Positions 1-4,836 of a DNA stretch of 6,807 nt are shown here, piece after piece (the stretch's first letter is position 1; every line of letters starts with the position of its first letter). The translations under genes were made by a program, and so were the position numbers. This stretch comes from Oscillospiraceae bacterium. Lineage in GTDB: Bacteria; Bacillota; Clostridia; Oscillospirales; Oscillospiraceae. The stretch lies in contig JAISAA010000324.1 of NCBI GenBank assembly GCA_031266955.1, positions 1 to 6,807 of the forward strand, written 5' to 3'. The notes beneath the pieces are model-generated. The model was not told the origin of the DNA. It did not search any database and saw only the letters and a list, made by a program, of their open reading frames with translations.

Positions 1-235
1 TTATCAAAAAATATAAATCCTGCGGCACATCGCCGATTTGCCATGCTTCCTCTTTTTTGTCATCTTCTATCCAGGAACGCCATTTTTCATATGTGACATT
101 TTTACCTTCTTTATTGCTATACCTTCTTAACGCACCGGGATTTATTCTGCCGCCATAGCTTTCCCATTCGCTCATCATCTTTTCATACTCATTTTTATGC
201 TTTACTTTTGGAATTTCTAAGTTTAATTTCCCCAT
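1..235 (-). CDS. GNAT-family N-acetyltransferase, N-terminal part (3' end outside window)
   Basis: Seen: an open frame of 78 codons runs from an ATG at 233-235 to the window edge without a stop. An AGGAG ribosome site lies 4 nt upstream (240-244). The protein begins MGKLNLEIPKVKHKNEY and continues with a YGGRINPGALRRYS segment, a YEKWRSWIEDD segment and DLYFLI at the edge. From memory, this opening matches the N-terminal region of a family of predicted GNAT acetyltransferases (COG3981-like), where it precedes the acetyl-CoA binding fold. The acetyl-CoA motif (R/Q-x-x-G-x-G/A) would lie beyond the window, so catalytic competence cannot be judged. The gene starts 21 nt after the 65-aa gene upstream and shares its AT-rich composition, so the two are probably co-transcribed. 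The acceptor substrate is unknown. The family call comes from the N-terminus alone. Confidence 0.68.
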   Translation of the reverse strand, partial: MGKLNLEIPKVKHKNEYEKMMSEWESYGGRINPGALRRYSNKEGKNVTYEKWRSWIEDDKKEEAWQIGDVPQDLYFLI

Positions 236-256
236 AAAACTCCTATATTAAGTTTT

Positions 257-454
257 TTACTTTTTTAACATAGAATCGATTTCTTCTACTGTTCGATCCG
301 GCTGCTGATATTTTTCTTTTGTATAATCCCCATATCCATTTTCAAACTGCTGAATAAATCTAACCATTCCAACCGGTCCTAATGCTTCCCTTAACGCCTG
401 TAATCCCGTTTTCCTGATTTCGATTAAGTTATTTACATTAATTGTTGTACTCAT
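257..454 (-). CDS. Small partner protein of PIN toxin, putative antitoxin (65 aa)
   Basis: Seen: 65 residues, beginning MSTTINVNNLIEIRKTGLQ, with an EALGPVGMVRFIQQFENGYGD core and an acidic, probably helical tail (TVEEIDSMLKK). The ATG at 452-454 lies inside the end of the PIN gene, with a 17-bp overlap in another frame. Its GGAGG site (464-468, spacing 9 nt) also lies inside the PIN coding sequence, so the two are probably translationally coupled. Known: short proteins with the pattern IRxxGLxALxxALGPxGxxRFxQQFxxGxGDYTxE recur beside PIN proteins of the LDSCCYNRPYDDQ type in several bacterial phyla. I infer that this is the cognate antitoxin. No classical ribbon-helix-helix, AbrB or Phd signature is obvious, so whether it binds DNA is open. 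It could instead be a co-expressed protein of unrelated function. Confidence 0.7.
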   Translation of the reverse strand: MSTTINVNNLIEIRKTGLQALREALGPVGMVRFIQQFENGYGDYTKEKYQQPDRTVEEIDSMLKK

Positions 455-896
455 TTCTTATTGCCTCCATTAAAAAATCCAGCGGATTAATTATTTTCAT
501 GTTCAAATTCAATTTCAAACATGCCTTTTCAAATTTATCATCCGTTGTTAACAATATGTCAACTCCTGCATTTTCTGCAAAGCACAAATGAAATCTGTCA
601 AGTGTTCTTATGTTTGTTTGTTTCGATAGTTCTTTTACCCGTTCAAATATGGCGTTACTATATTCTACCTTTCTGTCTATTGCCTGTTCATAAAAATCTT
701 CTACCTTTTCTTGCTTTTCATTGTCTGTAATTTGTTGTAATTCAAAATCCAATGCAGCGCTACCTATAATTTCATCGTTATTTTCTTTCGTCTTGCTAAT
801 AATCGCCAGCACCGCCTCCGCTTCCAGATGTATTCTCTCTTGAGTCTGATCGTCGTAAGGTCGATTATAACAGCAACTATCCAAATATAATTTCAT
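438..896 (-). CDS. PIN-domain protein, putative VapC-like ribonuclease toxin (152 aa)
   Basis: Seen: the protein starts MKLYLDSCCYNRPYDDQTQ. Acidic residues sit where PIN nucleases carry metal ligands: D6 in YLDSC, a D50/E52 pair in ALDFE, D100 in TLDRFHLCFAE, and D119/D120 in LLTTDDKF. The 152-aa length fits a single-domain PIN toxin. Known: PIN domains coordinate Mg2+ or Mn2+ through a quartet of acidic residues and cut RNA; in VapBC modules the small partner blocks this. Inferred: a toxin-antitoxin module with toxin first and antitoxin second, the reverse of the usual VapBC order. The ATG at 894-896 is the only sensible start, since the PIN beta-strand begins at once. Its ribosome site is weak (GGGA-like, about 10 nt upstream) and lies in the loop of an inverted repeat. 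Composition is AT-rich, unlike the genes at higher coordinates. Confidence 0.85.
   Translation of the reverse strand: MKLYLDSCCYNRPYDDQTQERIHLEAEAVLAIISKTKENNDEIIGSAALDFELQQITDNEKQEKVEDFYEQAIDRKVEYSNAIFERVKELSKQTNIRTLDRFHLCFAENAGVDILLTTDDKFEKACLKLNLNMKIINPLDFLMEAIRNEYNN
464..468 (-). promoter_or_regulatory. Antitoxin ribosome-binding site inside the toxin gene
   Basis: GGAGG on the minus strand, 9 nt before the ATG at 452-454. It lies within the codons for Met-Glu-Ala near the toxin C-terminus. It supports the choice of antitoxin start and implies coupled translation, with the small partner made from its own strong site while the toxin's own site is poor. Confidence 0.72.
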
Positions 897-918
897 TTAT
901 CAAAATTCCCATAAATGA
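893..918. promoter_or_regulatory. 8-bp perfect inverted repeat over toxin start, candidate operator
   Basis: TCATTTAT and ATAAATGA are perfect reverse complements separated by 10 bp (901-910). The arm at 893-900 contains the toxin start codon (894-896), and the loop carries its only ribosome-site-like purines. Known: toxin-antitoxin complexes commonly bind short palindromes at their own promoter. Inferred: an autoregulatory operator, or an mRNA hairpin that hides the toxin start. No convincing -35/-10 pair is visible beside it. The best -10-like hexamer on the minus strand is TATCAT, partly overlapping the outer arm. An AT-rich 8-bp repeat could arise by chance. Confidence 0.4.
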
Positions 919-955
919 TATACAATATTCAACAAGGAATAATCCGCGCCCCAAG

Positions 956-1252
956 CTACGCCCGCTCTTGCGCTTTTTTCAAAAACACTACGGGGTCGGG
1001 GTAGATGACGGGCGCCACGGCGATGATCGTGGCGTCCGTCGATATCCATTGTGACAGTCCTTGCTGCGACTGTGTCCACCAGTCGATTTGGTCAAGGTCC
1101 GTCGGCTTCGGTCTGACGGCCTTGAAATTATAGGCCGGGTCGTCGAAAATAAGCAGCGCCGTCGCATTCTTCGCGCTCAGCTTGTTTGAAATTATGCAGT
1201 CGGACAGATGCAGCGGGAGATAGTTCATCTGCCTGAATTTTTGATTTTCCAT
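956..1252 (-). CDS. Hypothetical protein, 98 aa, downstream of SDR
   Basis: I do not recognise this gene. Seen: an ATG at 1250-1252 with an AAGGCGG ribosome site 7 nt upstream. The frame is open for 98 codons to a TAG at 956-958. The product is soluble, without signal peptide or membrane segment. It has an N-terminal QMNYLPLHLSD segment, a hydrophobic strand with TALLIFDDPAYNF, a DQIDWWTQSQQGLSQW aromatic/Gln-rich stretch (residues 55-69) and a second hydrophobic strand (ATIIAVAPVIYPDPVVF, 74-90). The gene lies 25 nt after the SDR stop and shares its GC-rich composition, so it is probably the last gene of that operon. It could be a small partner or substrate-binding protein, or a remnant of a larger protein, but there is no direct evidence for any of these. 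Confidence 0.6.
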   Translation of the reverse strand: MENQKFRQMNYLPLHLSDCIISNKLSAKNATALLIFDDPAYNFKAVRPKPTDLDQIDWWTQSQQGLSQWISTDATIIAVAPVIYPDPVVFLKKAQERA

Positions 1253-1277
1253 AGCAAGTCCGCCTTATCTTAAATAA

Positions 1278-2282
1278 TCAGAATGACGCGGCCGTATCGG
1301 CAATGCTCTTGTAGTCGTCAAAAAGCTGTGTATCCGCTTTTGCGATGATTTCTTCGATGCTCCACGGATCGGGGTCGTTAAAATTCTCTTTCATCAGCAT
1401 TTTCGACGGCATAGGCTCGGAATACAGCCCGACCATATTCCCGCCGACGATGAACACGGAGCCCGAAACCTTTTCCGATTTATCGGACGCGAGATATGTT
1501 ACGAACGGCGCGACAAACTCCGGTCCCGGAATATCCATATTCGCGAGGGCGAAATTGCCGGACGCGGAAAGCTTGTGATCCGCGATTTTGTTCAGCGCCT
1601 TCGCCTCATAGTCGGCGCGGGTGTTCGCGAACGGGCAGAACGCGTTTACGGTAATCCCGAATTCGCGCAGCTCCTTCGCGGCGCCCTTCGTCAGTCCGAC
1701 CACTCCGGCGTTGGCGGCGCAGTATTCGGCGTGCTTTATATCGTCGCCGACCCACGCCGGGGAAGCGCAATTCAGGATGCGTCCGTAGCCCTGCTTTTTC
1801 ATATACGGCACGGCGAAACGCATTACGTTGAAATATCCCTTGGGCTTTGTCGCGTTTACGGAATCCCATAGCTCCTCCGTTATCTCGTCGATATCGCCGA
1901 AGCCGAAGTTGCCCGCGACGTTGCAGAGAATATCAATTTTACCATACTTTTCCGCCGTCGTCTTGATGAGCTTTTCCGCTACGTCCCACTTGGAGAAGTC
2001 GCCGAAAAACGCCGTCGCCTCGCCGCCCGCGTCGCGGATAGCCTGGGCCGTCGTCTCGGCGTCGCCGGACATTTTCTCGCGCTGCTCGTCGTACCACTTT
2101 TTTGTCTCAGCGTCAAGCTTCGCGTATTGCTCGTCTGAGACCATGTTGCTCTTTGTCGCGCCGGGCTTGCGGTTGTTCGTTACGACCTTGGCGCCTTCCT
2201 CGGCGAATTTCATCGCTATTGCTCGGCCTATCCCCTGCCCTGAGCCCGTTACTATTGCTACCTTACCTTCGAGTATACCCAT
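1278..2282 (-). CDS. Short-chain dehydrogenase/reductase with YxxxN in place of YxxxK (334 aa)
   Basis: Seen: a Rossmann fold begins at once, with TGSGQGIG (12-19) for NAD(P) binding, then NVAG (121-124, the usual NNAG), N143 in SVNATKP, S174 in NCASPAW, and Y187 in HAEYCAANAG. These match the SDR Asn-Ser-Tyr positions, and the Ser-Tyr spacing of 13 is normal. The residue four after Tyr, normally the catalytic Lys, is Asn191 (codon AAC, 1710-1712). The PG motif after strand 6 reads NAFCPF, so its Gly is also changed. At 334 aa it is longer than classical SDRs (~250). The extra length is a charged insert after strand 2 (about residues 38-75) and a C-terminal tail from about 282. The start is firm: AGGAG at 2292-2296, 9 nt upstream. 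Inferred: oxidation or reduction of an alcohol/ketone on the operon's substrate. The altered residues may mean reduced or changed chemistry. Confidence 0.9.
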   Translation of the reverse strand: MGILEGKVAIVTGSGQGIGRAIAMKFAEEGAKVVTNNRKPGATKSNMVSDEQYAKLDAETKKWYDEQREKMSGDAETTAQAIRDAGGEATAFFGDFSKWDVAEKLIKTTAEKYGKIDILCNVAGNFGFGDIDEITEELWDSVNATKPKGYFNVMRFAVPYMKKQGYGRILNCASPAWVGDDIKHAEYCAANAGVVGLTKGAAKELREFGITVNAFCPFANTRADYEAKALNKIADHKLSASGNFALANMDIPGPEFVAPFVTYLASDKSEKVSGSVFIVGGNMVGLYSEPMPSKMLMKENFNDPDPWSIEEIIAKADTQLFDDYKSIADTAASF

Positions 2283-2301
2283 TGTTGATTTCTCCTTTTA
2301 A

Positions 2302-2330
2302 TTAATAAAATATTTTTTCCGCCGCGTCAA
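2302..2330 (-). promoter_or_regulatory. Possible promoter before the SDR gene
   Basis: On the minus strand TTGACG (2325-2330) is followed after 17 bp by TATTAA (2302-2307), in an AT-rich 79-bp gap between the lipoprotein and SDR genes. These match 5/6 and 4/6 of the vegetative sigma-factor consensus. Against it, the predicted transcript start falls at or next to the ribosome site (2292-2296), leaving a leader of only about a dozen nt. It would give the SDR and the 98-aa gene separate expression. Confidence 0.3.
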
Positions 2331-2361
2331 ACAATATTTTCTCCATTCCGACGCCGCTCTT

Positions 2362-3738
2362 TCATTCCTGCAATCCCCAAAAACCGGAGGGCGAATTGGG
2401 TGCGCTGCCCGCCCAGGAAACCGGGACTTCAATCCCCTCATACTCATCGATCTTGTCCGTCCTTGTAAGCTCGCCGTTTATATACGTTTCACGGACTGCG
2501 CCGCCGGTGAAAATATTGTTTTGCACCGTCAGGCGAGTTATTTCAAGCGTTTCCGGTGAATCGTCGCGCCTCAGATATATTGTGTATTCACCCTCCGCCG
2601 CGCCGTCCGCGTATTCAACGATGAACATATACGCCTTCCCTTTGTAACGCATAGCTGAAATGCTTGTTCCACCGCCTTGCCCGTTCTTTTCCCGCCAGCC
2701 TCCCCAATCTCCGTTTCGCGGAGACGAGCTTCCGGGAATTACCGTCACCTTGTTTATGTCATCATCGTTGCCGTGAAATAAGCCAACACCGCCGTCGTAG
2801 TCAAATGAACCCGCCGGATAACTGCCGCCCAAAGCCCAAAAAAAGTCTTTGTACGGCTGCGAGCGTTGAATTTCAAAAACGGCTTCATAGTCAAACGCCT
2901 CGAGCGCGGCAGCCGCTCTTTCAAATACAGGCCGGTACTGCTCCCAAAACGGGTCAACCTCATCCGACGTCCAAAATCCGGAGGAATGGTCGAGGCTTAA
3001 GCTGCGCATCAGCGTTCCGTACTGCCCCCACCTCACCGGGACGGTGCATTCCGCGTATTCATCGGTGCTCTCAATCCTGATAAGCTCACCGTTTTCATAT
3101 GTTTCCCGGACGGCGTCGGCGGTGAAAATACTGTTTTGCGCCGTCAGTCTCGTTATTTCAAGCGTTTCCGGTGAATCGTCGCGCCGCAGGTATATTGTGT
3201 AGCCGCCCTCCGCCGCTTCGTTCACATATTCCCCGACGAACATATACGCCTTTCCTTCGTACCGCGCGGCTGAAATTCTCATATCGCCGAGCACGGCGGG
3301 TTTCGCGTCGTCCTCGGGGAGCAGAGCTCCGGGACGCACGGCGGCAATGCTGACGTCTCTCCCCGCCGTGTCGCCCCACAGCGAAAACGCCGAACCGCCG
3401 AAATCATAAACGCCTCCCCCCATATCTCCCCATATCGAGAAAATATCCCTGTAGAGCTGCGAGCGCTGAAGCTCGAAAACGGTTTCATAGTCGAGATTTT
3501 CAAGCGCCTCCGACATTTCTTCAAGCATAGGGCGGTACAGGGCATTGAAATCGCCGGGCGTTTTTCCGTGTTCTGGTTCTTTTTCGGACGGCGGCGCGCG
3601 CTCCGTCTCCGCCGGCGTTTCGTAAGCGTCTGGCTGAGCCTCCGCCGCTTCGCAGGCTGCTAGAGCGAGCGTCAGCGCGAACGCCGCGAACAAGGGCGGC
3701 ATTAAACGCCTGAACAGAACGCCGTTATTTCTTCTCAT
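2362..3738 (-). CDS. Lipoprotein with two tandem ~200-residue repeats (458 aa)
   Basis: I do not recognise the family. Seen: a signal peptide with Arg residues at 2, 3, 10 and 11, a hydrophobic core (14-28) and a lipobox LAAC ending at Cys29. The protein is therefore expected to be lipid-anchored on the outer face of the membrane. An acidic, Pro/Glu-rich linker (30-62) follows, then two homologous units at 64-256 and 264-454. Each unit has an LYRP/QYRP start, a DYE(T/A)VFE(L/I)QRSQ helix, a GKAYMF strand, a TIYLRRDDSPETLEITRLT block, a VRETY-NGEL segment and an SGFW end. The ATG lies 1 nt after the UroD-fold stop and has no good ribosome site, so translation probably depends on the gene upstream. 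No catalytic motif is seen. A ligand-binding or protein-interaction role is possible. A surface lipoprotein inside an enzyme operon could capture a substrate, but this is speculation. Confidence 0.85.
   Translation of the reverse strand: MRRNNGVLFRRLMPPLFAAFALTLALAACEAAEAQPDAYETPAETERAPPSEKEPEHGKTPGDFNALYRPMLEEMSEALENLDYETVFELQRSQLYRDIFSIWGDMGGGVYDFGGSAFSLWGDTAGRDVSIAAVRPGALLPEDDAKPAVLGDMRISAARYEGKAYMFVGEYVNEAAEGGYTIYLRRDDSPETLEITRLTAQNSIFTADAVRETYENGELIRIESTDEYAECTVPVRWGQYGTLMRSLSLDHSSGFWTSDEVDPFWEQYRPVFERAAAALEAFDYEAVFEIQRSQPYKDFFWALGGSYPAGSFDYDGGVGLFHGNDDDINKVTVIPGSSSPRNGDWGGWREKNGQGGGTSISAMRYKGKAYMFIVEYADGAAEGEYTIYLRRDDSPETLEITRLTVQNNIFTGGAVRETYINGELTRTDKIDEYEGIEVPVSWAGSAPNSPSGFWGLQE
2377..2949 (-). 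repeat. Lipoprotein internal repeat, copy 2
   Basis: Codes for residues 264-454 of the lipoprotein. It is homologous in frame to copy 1, with an offset of 600-615 nt across its length owing to small indels. It includes a 34-bp stretch (2537-2570) identical to 3152-3185 at an offset of exactly 615 nt (205 codons). Confidence 0.85.
2971..3549 (-). repeat. Lipoprotein internal repeat, copy 1
   Basis: Codes for residues 64-256. It shares with copy 2 the helix ending in QRSQ, the GKAYMF strand and the RRDDSPETLEITRLT block. DNA similarity is strongest over about 3080-3280. The middle (residues about 104-155) has diverged from copy 2, where a Gly/Asn-rich loop replaces it. Confidence 0.85.
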
Positions 3739-3739
3739 T

Positions 3740-4726
3740 TTAACTGTAATAGTTTCTCACCTTGTCGAAGAAATATTTTCTGACAAGGTCGTTCCGGCGG
3801 CCGAAGTCCTCCATATTTTCAAAATCAAACGGCGGCATCGCGGCGAATACAAAGCCGCCGCCCGGCGCGAACTGCGCTACGTAATCGTCCACGGCGGCGA
3901 TCAGCGCGTCGTCGGTGGACAAGTCGCGCCCCGACGTTATGTAGTCCCAGCAGCCGCCGTCAAGCGTGAGCTTTGAACCGTATTTGCGCTTGATAGCGCC
4001 GAGGTCGTTCATAGACTGCGCCGGGTTCCAGCCGGAAATGCCGATCTCAAGCCAGTCGTCGATGAACTGCTCGCTTCTGCCGCAGTCGTGCTTTGTTATC
4101 GCGAGACCGTTTTCGAGCGCGAGTGCCGCGTGCTTGGCGTGAAACGGCTTGATGAGCCGCTTGTACATATCGAGGGAGAAGAACGGCGCTTTCGCCGCCG
4201 CGCAGTCGTCGGAGATCATATAAATATCGGGCTTGGTATAGCGTATCCTCTGCTTCGCTATCTCTATATTATAATCCGAAATATAATTGAGCAGCGCATA
4301 GACCTCGTCCGGCTCCTCGAACATCGCCATGACCGCCTCGGCGAAGCCCATAAAGCTGACAAGCGTCTGAAAATACTCCCCGCCGTTTATGACAAGCGCG
4401 AGATTTTCGCGGTCGCGCCCTTCGACGGATTTTTTGTAATGGCTCTCGAAGTCGATATCGCGGATACTCGGGTTTTTTATAACGTCGCGCCACTGCCGGA
4501 TATCGCGCAAAATGATGAAATTCGGCTCCGGTATCCCGCCGAAGTTCAGGTCTTTTGAGCCTACGTAGCGCACGCCCCAGGGCGAAAAATTAAAGCCGTC
4601 CGGCGCGTACACGGGCTTGAAGTAATAGTCTAACCAGATGGTGTCCGAATACGGCTCGTAAAACGACGGGACGAATTCGGGTATCTCGCTTTTCAGAACG
4701 CGGATATAATTCTCTCTCGGGGTCAT
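3740..4726 (-). CDS. Uroporphyrinogen-decarboxylase-fold protein, probable corrinoid-type methyltransferase (328 aa)
   Basis: Seen: the protein starts MTPRENYIRVLKSEIPEFVP, a typical opening for this superfamily. It carries a DDCAAAKAPFFSLDMYKRLIKP segment (173-194), then HDCG (213-216) before EIGISGWNPAQ, where relatives carry the His-x-Cys zinc site, then LTLDGGCW (253-260) and APGGGFVFAAMPPFD near the end. The N-terminal Arg-rich signature of true heme-pathway UroD is absent, so heme synthesis is unlikely. Known: UroD-fold enzymes of the MtaA/MtbA and O-demethylase types transfer methyl groups between substrates and corrinoid proteins or cofactors. The third zinc ligand is not at a familiar place; C175 and C259 are candidates. 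The start at 4724-4726 is chosen for GGAGG at 4730-4734 and homology, although the 3-nt spacing is short. The open frame runs on upstream, but only through non-coding repeats and the preceding gene. No corrinoid protein gene is in the window. Confidence 0.85.
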   Translation of the reverse strand: MTPRENYIRVLKSEIPEFVPSFYEPYSDTIWLDYYFKPVYAPDGFNFSPWGVRYVGSKDLNFGGIPEPNFIILRDIRQWRDVIKNPSIRDIDFESHYKKSVEGRDRENLALVINGGEYFQTLVSFMGFAEAVMAMFEEPDEVYALLNYISDYNIEIAKQRIRYTKPDIYMISDDCAAAKAPFFSLDMYKRLIKPFHAKHAALALENGLAITKHDCGRSEQFIDDWLEIGISGWNPAQSMNDLGAIKRKYGSKLTLDGGCWDYITSGRDLSTDDALIAAVDDYVAQFAPGGGFVFAAMPPFDFENMEDFGRRNDLVRKYFFDKVRNYYS

Positions 4727-4729
4727 TGA

Positions 4730-4734
4730 CCTCC
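4730..4734 (-). promoter_or_regulatory. Ribosome-binding site of the UroD-fold gene, unusually close
   Basis: GGAGG on the minus strand, within GCGGGAGGTCA, ends only 3 nt before the ATG at 4724-4726. It decides the start within a frame that stays open another 119 codons upstream. The tight spacing may lower initiation. Confidence 0.65.
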
Positions 4735-4747
4735 CGCCTCGTTTCCA

Positions 4748-4788
4748 CAAAAGATTTGTCCGCAAAAGCTTTGTCCGCAAAAGCTTCG
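4748..4788 (-). repeat. 15-bp tandem repeat, about 2.7 copies
   Basis: On the plus strand the units are CAAAAGATTTGTCCG (4748-4762), CAAAAGCTTTGTCCG (4763-4777) and a partial CAAAAGCTTCG (4778-4788). The two full copies differ at one base. The repeat lies in the leader between the flavoenzyme and the UroD-fold gene, between the stem-loop and the ribosome site. Because 15 is divisible by three it keeps the frame open and makes a repeated LLRT pattern in a spurious upstream extension. Its function is unknown; it may be slippage-prone leader DNA. Confidence 0.85.
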
Positions 4789-4793
4789 CGCTT

Positions 4794-4831
4794 ACGCGTT
4801 CGGGGACGCTTGAGCGCCCCCGAATACGCGT
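4794..4831 (-). promoter_or_regulatory. Strong intergenic stem-loop after the flavoenzyme gene
   Basis: ACGCGT at 4794-4799 pairs with ACGCGT at 4826-4831, and the inner arms TCGGGGACGC (4800-4809) and GCGCCCCCGA (4814-4823) pair around a TTGA loop (4810-4813), with a 2-nt bulge at 4824-4825. That gives 16 pairs. The one imperfect pair (4806/4817) is a G-U wobble in minus-strand RNA but an A-C mismatch in plus-strand RNA, so the hairpin is better formed in the operon transcript. It starts 5 nt past the flavoenzyme stop. No T-tract follows on the minus strand, so it is not a classical intrinsic terminator there. A role in 3'-end protection, processing or partial attenuation is inferred. A T-tract does follow it on the plus strand. 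Confidence 0.6.
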
Positions 4832-4836
4832 TTTTA

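Noticed and set aside
897..955. Terminator or promoter between the 98-aa gene and the PIN gene
   Set aside because: No GC-rich hairpin with a T-tract is present, and the -10-like TATCAT lacks a matching -35. Only the inverted repeat at 893-918 stands out.
2310..2361. Terminator after the lipoprotein gene
   Set aside because: Only a 5-bp GCGTC/GACGC pairing and an AAAATATT/AATATTTT pairing with long loops are found, too weak for an intrinsic terminator.
4088..4558. Plus-strand open frames such as 4088-4558, 1828-2301 and 2664-3080
   Set aside because: They lie opposite well-supported minus-strand genes, lack ribosome sites and family motifs, and arise from GC-rich codon bias.
4748..4788. Short repeats as a CRISPR array
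   Set aside because: Units are directly adjacent 15-mers with no spacers, and no cas gene is near.
4794..4836. Intrinsic terminator on the plus strand (stem-loop followed by TTTTT)
   Set aside because: The shape fits in that direction, but no plus-strand gene precedes it and the stem has an A-C mismatch in plus-strand RNA. I treat the hairpin as an element of the minus-strand transcript.
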